DNA of 64,000 nucleotides from Sphingomonas donggukensis (GTDB taxonomy: Bacteria > Pseudomonadota > Alphaproteobacteria > Sphingomonadales > Sphingomonadaceae): positions 124,001-188,000 of the forward strand of contig NZ_CP098401.1 in NCBI RefSeq assembly GCF_023674425.1, written 5' to 3'. Under the pieces are notes generated by a model. The model did no database searches. It was not told the origin of the DNA and saw nothing but the letters and a program-made list of their open reading frames with translations. Positions within the stretch are counted from its first letter, which is position 1. Every line of letters starts with the position of its first letter. Both the position numbers and the translations under genes were made by a program. Of this stretch, positions 53,918 to 64,000 are shown piece after piece.

Positions 53918-54928
53918 TTAGCCGCCGACGACCTGCTCGATCACGCCGAAGATCGGGTGGTGCCGGTCGTCCTCTGCCCAGATTCGCACCGTGTCGCCCG
54001 CCTTCAGGAACGGTGTCGTCGCCGCGCCGCCGGTGATCGTTTCGACGGTGCGCAACTCGGCCAGGCACGAATAGCCGACACCGCCGTCGGCGATCGGCTT
54101 GCCGGGACCGCCGCCGGCGTCACGGTTCGATACCGTACCTGACCCGATGATCGTGCCAGCACCCAGCGCGCGGGTCTTGGCGGCGTGGGCGATCAGCGTG
54201 CCGAAGTCGAAGGTCATGTCCTCGCCAGCCTCGGCCCGACCGAACGGCTGGCCGTTCAGGTCGACCATCAGCTTGCGGTTGAGCTTGCCGTCCCGCCACC
54301 AGTCGCCGAGCGCGTCGGGGGTAACGAACACAGGGGAAAAGGCGCTCGCCGGCTTCGACTGGAAGAAGCCGAAGCCCTTGGCCAGCTCGCCCGGGATCAG
54401 GTTGCGCAAGCTCACGTCGTTGGTCAGCCCGACCAGCAGGATCGCCTCCAGCGCCTGCTCGCGCGTCGCGCCCAGCGGCACGTCGCCGGTCACCACCACC
54501 ACCTCGGCCTCCAGGTCGCAGCCCCACGCCTCGTCGGCAAGCGGGATCGGATCGCGCGCACCCAGGAAGCCGTCCGACCCGCCCTGATACATCAGCGGGT
54601 CGTGCCAGAACGTCTCGGGCATCTCGGCGCTGCGCGCCTGACGGACGAGGGCGACGTGGTTCACATAGGCCGATCCGTCCGCCCACTGGTATGCGCGCGG
54701 CAGCGGGGCAGCGGCGTCGTGCTCGTGGAACCGCTCGCGCGGGATCACCTCGTGGTCGAGGTCGGTCTGGAGGTTCCGAAGATCGGGCAGCAGCCGGTCC
54801 CAGTCGTCCAGCGCCGCCTGCAACGTCGGGGCGATGTGGCTGGCATCGGCATACCAGGCCAGATCGGTCGAGACGACGACGAGTTTGCCATCGCGGCCAT
54901 GCTTCAGGCTCGCCAATTTCATCTGCAT
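53918..54928 (-). CDS. Fumarylacetoacetate hydrolase family protein
   Basis: A 336-residue protein with the FAH fold. Metal- and substrate-site segments include CDLEAEVVVVTG, GLTNDVSLRN and GDWWRDGKLNRKLMVDLNG, and the C-terminus has TPFLKAGDTVRIWAED. Members hydrolyse C-C bonds in aromatic catabolism or decarboxylate oxaloacetate; length of 336 fits fumarylacetoacetase-like proteins. The start MQMKLASLK is preceded by GGGGAG. It is divergent from the sensor kinase, with starts about 15 bases apart, so their promoters would overlap the coding regions unless the kinase starts later. Confidence 0.87.
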   Translation of the reverse strand: MQMKLASLKHGRDGKLVVVSTDLAWYADASHIAPTLQAALDDWDRLLPDLRNLQTDLDHEVIPRERFHEHDAAAPLPRAYQWADGSAYVNHVALVRQARSAEMPETFWHDPLMYQGGSDGFLGARDPIPLADEAWGCDLEAEVVVVTGDVPLGATREQALEAILLVGLTNDVSLRNLIPGELAKGFGFFQSKPASAFSPVFVTPDALGDWWRDGKLNRKLMVDLNGQPFGRAEAGEDMTFDFGTLIAHAAKTRALGAGTIIGSGTVSNRDAGGGPGKPIADGGVGYSCLAELRTVETITGGAATTPFLKAGDTVRIWAEDDRHHPIFGVIEQVVGG

Positions 54929-54943
54929 CTTCTCCCCAGGGTC

Positions 54944-57900
54944 ATGCGTTCCATGCCGCCCGTTATTGACTTGGGCAAGCACGTGTTGGACCTGAGCGGC
55001 ATGGCATTGAGATTCCTCGACCACGGCGGCGCAATGGGGCGGATGATCCGCGACCACGACTGGTCGGCGACCCCGCTCGGGCCGATCGAGGGATGGCCGG
55101 CGACGCTGCGCACGATGCTGGGCGTGTGTCTCGCCTCCAGCCTGCCGACGTGCATCTATTGGGGGCCCGAGCTGCGGCTCCTCTACAACGACGCCTGGGC
55201 GCCGATCCCGGGCGAGCGGCATCCCGCCTGCCTGGGTCAGCCTGCGGCGGAGGTCTGGTACGATATCTGGGACGTCGTCGGCCCGCAGTTCGCCGACGTG
55301 CTGGCGAGCGGCGACGGCCACGCCAGCTACGACCAGCGCATGGCGTTCGTGCGGGGCGGCGTCACCACCGAATCCTACTGGAACTACAGCTTCACGCCGA
55401 TCCGCGACGAATCGGGCGATGCCGTCGGCGTCTTCAACCAGGGCAACGAAACCACCCGCGTCGTGATGGCGGAGCGCGCGCAGGCAGCCGAGATCGACCG
55501 GCTGCGCGACATGTTCGATCAGGCGCCCTTCGCTTTCGCGCTGCTGCAGGGGCCGGATTTCGTGATCGGACAGGCGAACGACCTGTACCGCGATCTGGTA
55601 GGCGCGCGTGACATCATTGGGCGCCGCGTCGTCGATGCGCTGCCCGAGGTCGAGAAACAGGGCTTCATCGACCTGCTCCGTACCGTGTACGACACCGGCA
55701 GGGCCTACCGTGCCGATGGTGCCGAAATTACGTTGAACCGGCTGGACGACGGCGCCAGCGACACCCGCTACCTCGATTTCGTCTATCAACCGATCCGCGA
55801 TGCGGGTGGCGCGGTCACCGCGATCCTGGCGCTGATCCGCGATGTGACCGACCGCGCGCAGGCCGAACGCGCACTGCGCGAAAGCGAGGAGCGGCTGTCG
55901 CTCGCGCTCGATTCCTCGCTCGGCATCGGCACATGGGACTGGGACGTGACGCACGACCGCGTCACCGCCGACGCGCGCTTCGCCGCGCTGTACCGCGTTG
56001 ATCCCGCGATCGCCGCGGCGGGGGCGCCGGTCGCGACCTTCTTCGCGGGCATCCATCCCGACGACCATCCGCGGGTGCGCGCCGCGATCGACGCGACGCT
56101 GGCGACGGGCGTGCCCTTCGCGGAGGAATATCGCCTGGTCCGCCCGGGCAAGCCGCCGATCTGGGTGACCGCGCAGGGCCGCGCCCGCTTCGACGAAACC
56201 GGCGTGGCCGTGCGCTTCCCCGGCATCACCTTCGACATTACCAAGCGCCACGAGGCGGAGGAAGCCGCGCGCGTCGCCGCCACCGACCTGCAGATCGCGA
56301 CCGAGACCCAGTCGTTCATCTTCCGCTTGGCCGAACGCATGCGCTCCCTCGATTCGCCGGCGGCGATCCTGCGGCTGACGACCAGCACGCTCGGGCGGCG
56401 GCTGGCCTGCGACCGGGTCGGCTTCTACCGCCTGCTGTCGGACGACATCGCGCAGTTCCTGTACTGCTGGCACAGCGACCGCCTGCCGCCGCTCACGGGG
56501 ACGTTGCCGCTCGCCGAATTCGGCCCGGCGAACCTGACGCGCTATCACGCGGGCGAGACTTTGGCCTTTCCCGACTACAGCCGCGACGCCACGTTGCGCG
56601 GTACCCGCATCGGGCAATTGTCGGGCGCCGGGGTCGGCGTGCCGCTACACCGCGGCGGGCATTGGGCGGCGTGCCTGTTCGTCAACAACGCCACGCCGCG
56701 TCCGTGGAGCGCCGACGAGATCGCGTTGATCGAGGCGGTGGCGGAAGTGACGTGGGACGCCGTCGAGCGCGCCAATGCGGTCACCGCGCTGCGCGAAAGC
56801 GAGGAAAAATTCCGCGCCATCGCCAACTCGATCGACCAGATGGTGTGGTCGACCCAGCCCGACGGCTTCCACGACTATTACAACGAACGCTGGTACGAAT
56901 ATACCGGCGTCCCCCACGGATCGACCGACGGCACCGGGTGGAACGACATGTTCCATCCCGACGACCAGGAACGCGCATGGGCGCTGTGGCGCCAGTGCCT
57001 CGACACGGGTGAGCCGTACCGCATCGAATATCGCCTGCGCCACAACAGCGGCCAGTATCGCTGGGTGTTGGGCAGCGCGCAGCCGGTGCGCGACGACCAG
57101 GGGCGGATCACGCGGTGGTTCGGCACCTGCACCGACATCCAGGAAATCGTCGAGGCGCGCGACGTGCTCACCCGGTCACGGGCCGAGCTGGAGGCCGCGA
57201 TCGACGAACGCACGCAGCAGCTGATGGTCGCCGAGGAACAGCTGCGCCAGGCGCAGAAGATGGAGGCGCTGGGCCAGCTGACCGGCGGCATCGCGCATGA
57301 TTTCAACAACATGCTGGCAGTCGTCATCGGCGCGCTCGACCTGCTGGAGCGCCGCATCGCCGCCGGTCGCACCGACGTCGCCCGCTATGTCGAGGCGGCG
57401 AAGGACGGTGCCAACCGCGCCGCGCAGCTGACCCAGCGCCTGCTCGGCTTCTCGCGCCAGACTGCCCTTGCCCCCGCGGTCATCGACGCGAACGAAATGG
57501 TGTGCGGGATGACCGACCTGCTCGGTCGCACCATCGGCGAATCGATCGCGATCGAGACGCAACTCGAGCCTGCGCTGTGGCTGGCGATCGTCGACCGCAG
57601 CCAGCTGGAGAATGCGATCGTCAACCTGGCGGTCAACGCGCGCGACGCGATGCCGCGCGGTGGCCGCCTGACCGTGACGACCAGCAACTGCTCGCTGGCG
57701 CAGGAGGATGCCCGCCCCCGCGGCGTCGCGCCCGGCGACTATGTCTCGCTCGCGGTCGCCGATACCGGGTCTGGGATGGTGGCAGAGGTCGCGGAAAAGG
57801 CGTTCGACCCGTTCTTCACGACCAAGGACGTCGGCAAGGGCACCGGCCTCGGCCTCAGCCAGGTGTTCGGGTTCGTGCGCCAGTCGGGCGGGCACGTCAC

Positions 57901-58375
57901 GATCGAGACCGCGCCGGGGGAGGGGACGACGGTCACCATGCTGCTGCCGCGCGACAGCAGCGGCCACGCCCCGTCGCCCAGCCCGGTGGTCGCCAGCATC
58001 GAGCATCGCGGCCGACCCGATGAAGTCGTGCTGGTCGTTGAGGACGAGGACCGTGTCCGCAATTTCTCGGTCGAGGCGCTGCGCGAGCTTGGCTACGGCG
58101 TCATCCACGCCAACGACGGGCCCGACGCGCTGGCCATGATCGACGCGGGCCAGCGGATCAGCCTGCTGTTCACCGACGTCGTCATGCCGGGGATGACCGG
58201 GCGCGAGCTGGCCGACGCCGCGCGCGAACGCGTGCCGGGGCTGCGCGTCCTCTACACCAGCGGCTACACCCGCGATGCGGTGGAACGCGGCGGGGCCGAC
58301 GGGCTCGACCTGGTGCGCAAGCCCTTCGACGTGCGGACGCTGGCTGCACGGATACGCTCCGCGCTCGACGTCTGA
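54944..58375 (+). CDS. Hybrid sensor histidine kinase with several PAS domains and a GAF domain
   Basis: About 1143 residues with no membrane helix. Order: N-terminal PAS-like (WSATPLGPIEGWPATLR), PAS (about 185-300), PAS (about 305-435), GAF (about 465-610, RLACDRVGFYRLL), PAS (about 620-745, PDGFHDYYNERWYEYTGV), coiled coil, phosphoacceptor His785 in IAHDFNNML, ATPase (NLAVNARDAMP, DTGSGM, GLGLSQVFGF) and a receiver with Asp1078 in TDVVMPG. It is cytoplasmic and would sense small ligands, redox or light-like cues. There is no DNA-binding output; a partner regulator or phosphotransferase must be elsewhere. Start uncertain: 55002, 55034 and 55043 are alternatives; 54944 is close to the divergent gene. 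Confidence 0.88.
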   Translation: MRSMPPVIDLGKHVLDLSGMALRFLDHGGAMGRMIRDHDWSATPLGPIEGWPATLRTMLGVCLASSLPTCIYWGPELRLLYNDAWAPIPGERHPACLGQPAAEVWYDIWDVVGPQFADVLASGDGHASYDQRMAFVRGGVTTESYWNYSFTPIRDESGDAVGVFNQGNETTRVVMAERAQAAEIDRLRDMFDQAPFAFALLQGPDFVIGQANDLYRDLVGARDIIGRRVVDALPEVEKQGFIDLLRTVYDTGRAYRADGAEITLNRLDDGASDTRYLDFVYQPIRDAGGAVTAILALIRDVTDRAQAERALRESEERLSLALDSSLGIGTWDWDVTHDRVTADARFAALYRVDPAIAAAGAPVATFFAGIHPDDHPRVRAAIDATLATGVPFAEEYRLVRPGKPPIWVTAQGRARFDETGVAVRFPGITFDITKRHEAEEAARVAATDLQIATETQSFIFRLAERMRSLDSPAAILRLTTSTLGRRLACDRVGFYRLLSDDIAQFLYCWHSDRLPPLTGTLPLAEFGPANLTRYHAGETLAFPDYSRDATLRGTRIGQLSGAGVGVPLHRGGHWAACLFVNNATPRPWSADEIALIEAVAEVTWDAVERANAVTALRESEEKFRAIANSIDQMVWSTQPDGFHDYYNERWYEYTGVPHGSTDGTGWNDMFHPDDQERAWALWRQCLDTGEPYRIEYRLRHNSGQYRWVLGSAQPVRDDQGRITRWFGTCTDIQEIVEARDVLTRSRAELEAAIDERTQQLMVAEEQLRQAQKMEALGQLTGGIAHDFNNMLAVVIGALDLLERRIAAGRTDVARYVEAAKDGANRAAQLTQRLLGFSRQTALAPAVIDANEMVCGMTDLLGRTIGESIAIETQLEPALWLAIVDRSQLENAIVNLAVNARDAMPRGGRLTVTTSNCSLAQEDARPRGVAPGDYVSLAVADTGSGMVAEVAEKAFDPFFTTKDVGKGTGLGLSQVFGFVRQSGGHVTIETAPGEGTTVTMLLPRDSSGHAPSPSPVVASIEHRGRPDEVVLVVEDEDRVRNFSVEALRELGYGVIHANDGPDALAMIDAGQRISLLFTDVVMPGMTGRELADAARERVPGLRVLYTSGYTRDAVERGGADGLDLVRKPFDVRTLAARIRSALDV

Positions 58376-58426
58376 CGCCATCGCCGCTAGAGGCGCCCCG
58401 ACTTTCCCCGTGAAAAGGACGGACAA

Positions 58427-59716
<1,290 letters not shown>

Positions 59717-59723
59717 CGCGCGA

Positions 59724-59760
59724 AAAAAAGCGGCCCCGCCGATGGGGCGGGGCCGCTTTC
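59724..59760. terminator. Bidirectional terminator after purA
   Basis: Stem AGCGGCCCCGCC and GGCGGGGCCGCT with a 5-base loop, flanked by an A tract upstream and TTT downstream, so it can serve purA and the opposing small gene. Confidence 0.9.
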
Positions 59761-59781
59761 TTCATTCGATGGTCGCGGCGA

Positions 59782-60069
59782 TCAGCGCGGCTTCTTCTTC
59801 TTGGATTTCTTGCCCGTCGTCGCGGTGTCGTCGGTCGCAGCCGGCGTCGCCTCGGTGGTCGGCGTCGGCGTGGCCTCGGTCACCGGGACCGTCGTCGGAT
59901 CGGTCGTGGGCGCCGGCTGCGCATCGGGAACCGGGTTCGACGGCGGCACCGGGGTCGTCTGCATCGTGCCCGATGGAGCGGTCTGCGGCGCCGGCGCCGG
60001 CACGTCCTGCGCGTTTGCGGCAAACGCGGTTCCGGCCAGCAGAAGTCCGGCGATCAGTGTCTTGGTCAT
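59782..60069 (-). CDS. Small exported Pro/Thr-rich protein
   Basis: A 95-residue protein: signal peptide LIAGLLLAGTAFAANAQD, then a low-complexity Pro/Thr/Ala region and a basic tail KKSKKKKPR. No folded domain is recognised. Two adjacent ATGs at 60072 and 60069 follow GGAGA (60075-60079); the second is better spaced, so it is used. A possible small periplasmic protein, role unknown. Confidence 0.62.
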   Translation of the reverse strand: MTKTLIAGLLLAGTAFAANAQDVPAPAPQTAPSGTMQTTPVPPSNPVPDAQPAPTTDPTTVPVTEATPTPTTEATPAATDDTATTGKKSKKKKPR

Positions 60070-60154
60070 CATAATCTCCAATTCGCCCCTGTGCCGCCGC
60101 TTATAGCGGGTCTGCGGGCGAACGGGGCTCAGGCCGCCCCTGCGGCGCCACGCC

Positions 60155-61222
60155 TCACCCGCATTGCGCGCGGTGGCGCAGCTTCTGGTCGGCCAGCACC
60201 AGCGCCATCATCGCCTCGACCACCGGCGCGCCGCGAATCCCGACACAGGGGTCGTGCCGGCCTTTCGTGCGGATATCGGTCGCGTCGCCGTCGCGGGTAA
60301 TCGTCGGCACCGGAGTCAGGATCGAACTGGTCGGCTTGAACGCGACGCGCAGCCGCACCGGCTGGCCGGTCGAGATGCCCCCGGCGATCCCGCCGGCATG
60401 ATTGGCGAGGAATTCCGGGCCGTCCTCACCGGGCCGCATCGCATCGGCATTGGCCTCGCCCGACAGCGTCGCCGCGGCAAACCCGTCGCCGATCTCGACA
60501 CCCTTCACCGCATTGATCGACATCGCCGCGGCGGCGAGTTCGGCATCCAGCTTGGCATAGAGCGGCGCGCCCCAGCCGGCGGGAACGCCGGTCGCCTCGC
60601 ACGCGATCACCGCGCCCAGCGACGATCCCGCCTTGCGCGCGGCATCGATCATCGCCTCCCACCGCACCGCCGCTGCCGCATCGGGGCAGAAGAACGGGTT
60701 GGCGTCGATCTGCGAATCGTCGAAATTGGCCGGGTCGATCGCATCCCCGCCGATCGCCTCGACCCAGGCGCGGATACGCACTTCCGGGATTACCAGCCGC
60801 GCCACCGCCCCCGCCGCGACACGCGCCGCCGTCTCCCGCGCCGACGACCGCCCGCCGCCGCGATAGTCGCGGAAACCGTATTTGGCGTCATAGGCATAGT
60901 CGGCGTGGCCGGGGCGATAGGCGGCGGCGACTTCCGAATAATCCTTCGATCGCTGGTCGGTGTTCTCGATCATCAGGCTGATCGGCGTCCCCGTCGTCCG
61001 CCCCTCGAACACCCCCGACAGGATGCGGACCCGGTCGGCCTCCTGCCGTTGCGTCGTGAAGCGCGACGTCCCCGGCCGCCGCTTGTCGAGGAACGGCTGG
61101 ATGACGTCCTCGCTCAGCGCCAGCCCCGGCGGACACCCGTCGACCACCGCGCCAAGCGCAGGCCCATGCGACTCGCCCCACGTGGTGAAGCGGAACAGAT
61201 GACCGAAGCTGTTATGGCTCAT
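60155..61222 (-). CDS. aroC: Chorismate synthase
   Basis: A 355-residue FMN-dependent enzyme, the last step of the shikimate pathway. FMN/EPSP-site features: [68 protein letters not shown] and the C-terminal [13 protein letters not shown]. Full length. It follows fabI by 29 bp at the end of the minus-strand run dnaJ-like, brkB, fabI, aroC. Confidence 0.97.
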   Translation of the reverse strand: MSHNSFGHLFRFTTWGESHGPALGAVVDGCPPGLALSEDVIQPFLDKRRPGTSRFTTQRQEADRVRILSGVFEGRTTGTPISLMIENTDQRSKDYSEVAAAYRPGHADYAYDAKYGFRDYRGGGRSSARETAARVAAGAVARLVIPEVRIRAWVEAIGGDAIDPANFDDSQIDANPFFCPDAAAAVRWEAMIDAARKAGSSLGAVIACEATGVPAGWGAPLYAKLDAELAAAAMSINAVKGVEIGDGFAAATLSGEANADAMRPGEDGPEFLANHAGGIAGGISTGQPVRLRVAFKPTSSILTPVPTITRDGDATDIRTKGRHDPCVGIRGAPVVEAMMALVLADQKLRHRAQCG

Positions 61223-61251
61223 GCGTCAGCGCCCCCCAGCGCGGGCCGGCA

Positions 61252-62079
61252 TCACGCCAGCGCGATGTCCGGTGCGTCCTCTGCCTTCATGCCGATCACG
61301 TTGTAGCCGGCGTCGACGTGGTGCGTCTCGCCGGTCACGCCGCTCGCAAGATCGCTCAGCAGGTACAGTGCCGATCCGCCGACGTCCTCGATCGTGACGT
61401 TGCGCTTCAGCGGCGAGTTCAGTTCGTTCCATTTGAGGATCAGGCGGAAATCTCCGATGCCCGATGCCGCCAGCGTCTTGATCGGTCCGGCGGAGATCGC
61501 GTTGACGCGGATGTTGTCGCGGCCCAGGTCGACCGCCAGATACTGAACGCTCGTCTCCAGCGCGGCCTTCGCCACGCCCATCACGTTGTAGTGGGGGATG
61601 ACCTTTTCCGCGCCATAATAGCTCAGCGTCAGCAGCGACCCGCCGCCCGTGCCCGTCTCGGCATCTAACGGCGCCATCATCTTCGCCGCGCGCTGGGCGA
61701 CCGCGACGAACGAATAGACGCTGATGTTCATCGTCATCAGGAAATTGTCGAGGCTGGTGTCGACATAGCCGCCGCGCAGTTCGGTCTTGTCCGAAAAACC
61801 GATCGCATGGACGACGAAGTCGATCGTCGGCCAGCGTTCGGCCAGCGTGGCGAAGCAGCGGTCGAGGTCGGCCATGTCGCTGACGTCGCACGGGATCAGG
61901 AAGTCCTGGCCCAGTTGCGCGGCGAGCGGGCGGACGCGCTTCTCCAGTGCCTCTCCCTGATAGCTGAACGCCATTTCGGCGCCGGCCTCGCTCAGCTTCC
62001 GGGCGATGCCCCACGCCAGCGACTTGTCGTTGGCAAGGCCCATGATGAGCCCGCGCTTGCCCTGCATCAATCCGTTCAC
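61252..62079 (-). CDS. fabI: Enoyl-[acyl-carrier-protein] reductase FabI
   Basis: A 275-residue NADH-dependent enoyl-ACP reductase, the final step of each fatty-acid elongation round. It has the N-terminal glycine-rich GLANDKSLAWGIARKL, the AIGFSDKTELRGG loop and the catalytic Tyr164-x6-Lys171 (HYNVMGVAK). This is the class targeted by triclosan. The start overlaps the brkB-family stop by four bases, so the two are coupled, and it precedes aroC. Confidence 0.97.
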   Translation of the reverse strand: MNGLMQGKRGLIMGLANDKSLAWGIARKLSEAGAEMAFSYQGEALEKRVRPLAAQLGQDFLIPCDVSDMADLDRCFATLAERWPTIDFVVHAIGFSDKTELRGGYVDTSLDNFLMTMNISVYSFVAVAQRAAKMMAPLDAETGTGGGSLLTLSYYGAEKVIPHYNVMGVAKAALETSVQYLAVDLGRDNIRVNAISAGPIKTLAASGIGDFRLILKWNELNSPLKRNVTIEDVGGSALYLLSDLASGVTGETHHVDAGYNVIGMKAEDAPDIALA

Positions 62080-63044
62080 GCCGTCGCGGCCTCCGCTGCC
62101 TTGCTAACCGTTGCACCCTCTAGCGCCGGTTCGGGCGGTTCCGCCAGTGCCGCGTTCAGGTGCGCGCCGAATACGATGCCGAGGCCGATGAGGAAGAAGA
62201 ACAGCAGCGCGACGACCACCCCGGCCAGGCTGCCATAGGTCATGCCGTATCCGCCGAACGACGCCAGGATCTGCGGCAGCAGCGCGGTCATGCTGACCCA
62301 CCAGACCGCGGTGAACAGCGCGCCCGGCCATTTCGGGCATTTCGAATAGCGGTATTTGGACGGCGTCACCGAATAGAACAGCATGTACAGCGCGCCGAAC
62401 ATCACCGCGCCGGGCACGATGCGGCTGAGCCCGATCCAGCCCGCCGCATCTTCGGCAAAGGGCACCAGCCGGTACACGAACTGCTCGGCCGCGGTCAGCA
62501 CGCCCTGCACAAGGAACGACAGCAGCGCCAGGATCACCGACCCGACGATCACCGCGACGGAACTCAGGCGATAGCGCCAGAACGGGTTGGCGAAGGTCGT
62601 GCCGTAAGCGCGACGGAAGATGTCGCGGATCGTCTCGATGAAGCTGCCGACGGTCCACAGGCCGACCAGCCCGCCCAGCCACAGCAGCGATCCGGTGCGC
62701 GCCGCCAGCACGTCGGCGATCGGTTTCCGTAGGATTTCGGCGACGTCGGGGGGCAGCACGTTCAGGAAGGATGCGACCGCGTGCTGCACCTCCGCGCTCT
62801 GGCCGAAGATCGACGCGATCGCGGCGGCGACGATGAAGAACGGAAACACCGTCATCAACGCCAGATAGGCCAGGTTGCCGGCGTGGATGAAGCCGTCGTT
62901 GTACACGCCGACCAGCACGCGCTTCATCACTTCCCAGGCGGCGCTGCCGGGACGCACCTTCGCCAGGCCACGGTCGATGCGGGCACGCGCGCGCCCGTGT
63001 TTGTGGGCGCGGGCTTCGGGCGTCTGAGGGGCGATATCGTCCAT
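62076..63044 (-). CDS. YihY/BrkB-family membrane protein
   Basis: A 322-residue integral membrane protein with about six hydrophobic segments. The signature region includes AYLALMTVFPFFIVAAAIAS and the central TVGSFIETIRDIFRRAYGT. BrkB/YihY proteins have uncertain function; ribonuclease BN was mis-assigned to this family in the past. It follows the DnaJ-like gene by 6 bp and overlaps fabI by 4 bp. There is no signal peptide. Confidence 0.9.
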   Translation of the reverse strand: MDDIAPQTPEARAHKHGRARARIDRGLAKVRPGSAAWEVMKRVLVGVYNDGFIHAGNLAYLALMTVFPFFIVAAAIASIFGQSAEVQHAVASFLNVLPPDVAEILRKPIADVLAARTGSLLWLGGLVGLWTVGSFIETIRDIFRRAYGTTFANPFWRYRLSSVAVIVGSVILALLSFLVQGVLTAAEQFVYRLVPFAEDAAGWIGLSRIVPGAVMFGALYMLFYSVTPSKYRYSKCPKWPGALFTAVWWVSMTALLPQILASFGGYGMTYGSLAGVVVALLFFFLIGLGIVFGAHLNAALAEPPEPALEGATVSKAAEAATA

Positions 63045-63050
63045 GCGCGG

Positions 63051-63989
63051 CTAGACGCCCAGCCGCGCCCGCGGGTTCCCCTCCGCCTTGCCCGCCCAGC
63101 CCTCGACGAACGTGGCAAGCTCCGGATCTTGCGCGGGAATCTCGATCATCAGCGTCACCAGCTGGTCGCCGCGCGTGCCGCCCTTGGCATGGAAACCGCG
63201 ACCCTTCAGGCGCAGCGTCTTGCCCGACGACGACCCCGCCGGCACCTTCACGTTCACCGGCCCCTCGACTGTCGGCACGCGGATGCTCGCGCCCTGCACG
63301 GCTTCGGCGAGCGTGATCGGCACGTCGACGCGCACATTGTCGCCCTCGCGCGTGAAGAACCGGTGGCCGCCCACTTCGATCGACACGATCGCGTCGCCGA
63401 AGCCGCCCGGGCCTTCCTCGCCCTTGCCCGACAGGCGCATCTGGGTGCCGCTCTCGACCCCGGCGGGCAGTTTCAAATCGATGGTCTTGCCGTCGCGCAG
63501 CGTCACGCGTTGCGTCGCTAGGCTGGCCGCATCCTCGAAGCCGACGACCAGCCGGTAGGGGACGTTCGCTCCCTTGGGCGCGGGACGCCGGCCGAAGCCC
63601 CCCGAAAATCCGCCGCCGCCGCGCTGCTGCCCGGCACCGCCGAAGATGCTTTCGAAGATGTCGCCGAAGTCGCCCGCGTCGCCGCTGCCGAAATCGGCGG
63701 AAAATCCGCCGCCGCCGGGCCGCGCGCCGCCGCCGGGGCGCTGGCCGTATCCGAACGGCGCGGTCGGGTTCCCCTCGCCGTCGATCTCGCCGCGGTCGAA
63801 GCGCGCGCGCTTGTCCTTGTCGGTCAGCAGGTCGTACGCCTGCGTCACCTGGCTGAAGCGTTCGGACGCTTTCGGATTGTCCTTGTTGCGGTCGGGATGC
63901 AGCTCCTTTGCGAGCTTGCGGTACGCCTTCTTGATCTCGTCCTCGCTCGCGCCGCGCGCGACGCCAAGCGTCTTGTAAGGATCGGCCAC
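63051..63989 (-). CDS. CbpA-type DnaJ co-chaperone
   Basis: A 312-residue J-domain protein. HPD is at residues 31-33 in LHPDRNKDN; a Gly/Phe-rich linker follows (about 75-140), then C-terminal client-binding domains. There are no zinc-finger cysteines, so it is the CbpA type rather than DnaJ. It stimulates DnaK in protein folding, and may bind curved DNA. It is the first gene of the minus-strand run. Only 11 bases of upstream DNA remain in the window, so the promoter is not seen. Confidence 0.93.
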   Translation of the reverse strand: MADPYKTLGVARGASEDEIKKAYRKLAKELHPDRNKDNPKASERFSQVTQAYDLLTDKDKRARFDRGEIDGEGNPTAPFGYGQRPGGGARPGGGGFSADFGSGDAGDFGDIFESIFGGAGQQRGGGGFSGGFGRRPAPKGANVPYRLVVGFEDAASLATQRVTLRDGKTIDLKLPAGVESGTQMRLSGKGEEGPGGFGDAIVSIEVGGHRFFTREGDNVRVDVPITLAEAVQGASIRVPTVEGPVNVKVPAGSSSGKTLRLKGRGFHAKGGTRGDQLVTLMIEIPAQDPELATFVEGWAGKAEGNPRARLGV

Positions 63990-64000
63990 GTCTTCCCCGT

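Overview
The window looks like chromosomal DNA from a high-GC alphaproteobacterium of the Sphingomonas type. The signs are: CIRCE-controlled groESL; a PrsK/PrsR/PrsT set with an XrtA-type sugar transferase; a DivK single-domain regulator near rpmG; the order rnd-lptC-lptA-lptB-rpoN; a TIGR02001-type porin; and many intergenic palindromes of the kind scattered through sphingomonad genomes. No rRNA, tRNA, CRISPR array, prophage or insertion sequence was seen. The taxonomy is an inference from gene content.

Layout. 1-5 kb: a small secreted protein, groESL with a stacked-hairpin terminator, a single-domain globin overlapping a soluble methyl-accepting signalling protein, and a glutathione transferase. 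5-13 kb: mannose-1-phosphate guanylyltransferase, then the divergent sugar transferase-prsK-prsR-prsT operon for envelope or exopolysaccharide/PEP-CTERM control. 13-19 kb: DUF815 ATPase, Uup-type ABC-F ATPase, a PepSY protein with its two-component pair, and a RadC-like protein. 19-29 kb: thyA, a mannitol-dehydrogenase-family enzyme, folA, membrane dipeptidase, an FAD oxidoreductase, ribF, ileS, lspA and a DUF3035 lipoprotein. 29-34 kb: porin, the ridA/HAD/DUF3572 operon, divK, rpmG, two small-protein genes and dps. 34-39 kb: ATP-dependent DNA ligase, an EamA transporter, glutaminyl cyclase, a Gly-rich double cold-shock protein and TerC. 40-46 kb: RNase D, LptC, LptA, LptB, RpoN, and two tandem SpoIIAA/STAS-like proteins. 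45-53 kb: the other three members of the ligase-associated DNA repair set (exonuclease, Lhr-type helicase, PdeM phosphoesterase), mixed with an AT-richer insert, a two-motif aspartic protease and an M20 peptidase. 53-64 kb: FAA hydrolase, a large hybrid sensor kinase, purA, aroC, fabI, a BrkB-family protein and a CbpA-like DnaJ.

How it fits together. LptC/A/B carry lipopolysaccharide. PrsK/PrsR is a sigma-54-type regulatory pair, and rpoN for its sigma factor lies 32 kb away. Ligase, exonuclease, helicase and PdeM form a dispersed DNA-damage module. ThyA and FolA share the folate cycle. DnaJ-BrkB-FabI-AroC form a close minus-strand run.

The most interesting observations are: ileS carries both an in-frame palindromic repeat and an AT-richer block in its editing domain; the globin-coupled chemoreceptor is split into two overlapping genes; a duplicated STAS-like pair follows rpoN; a clustered dyad lies upstream of the porin; and a foreign-looking small-membrane-protein segment sits inside the repair module. 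I found no single system that I could defend as wholly new.
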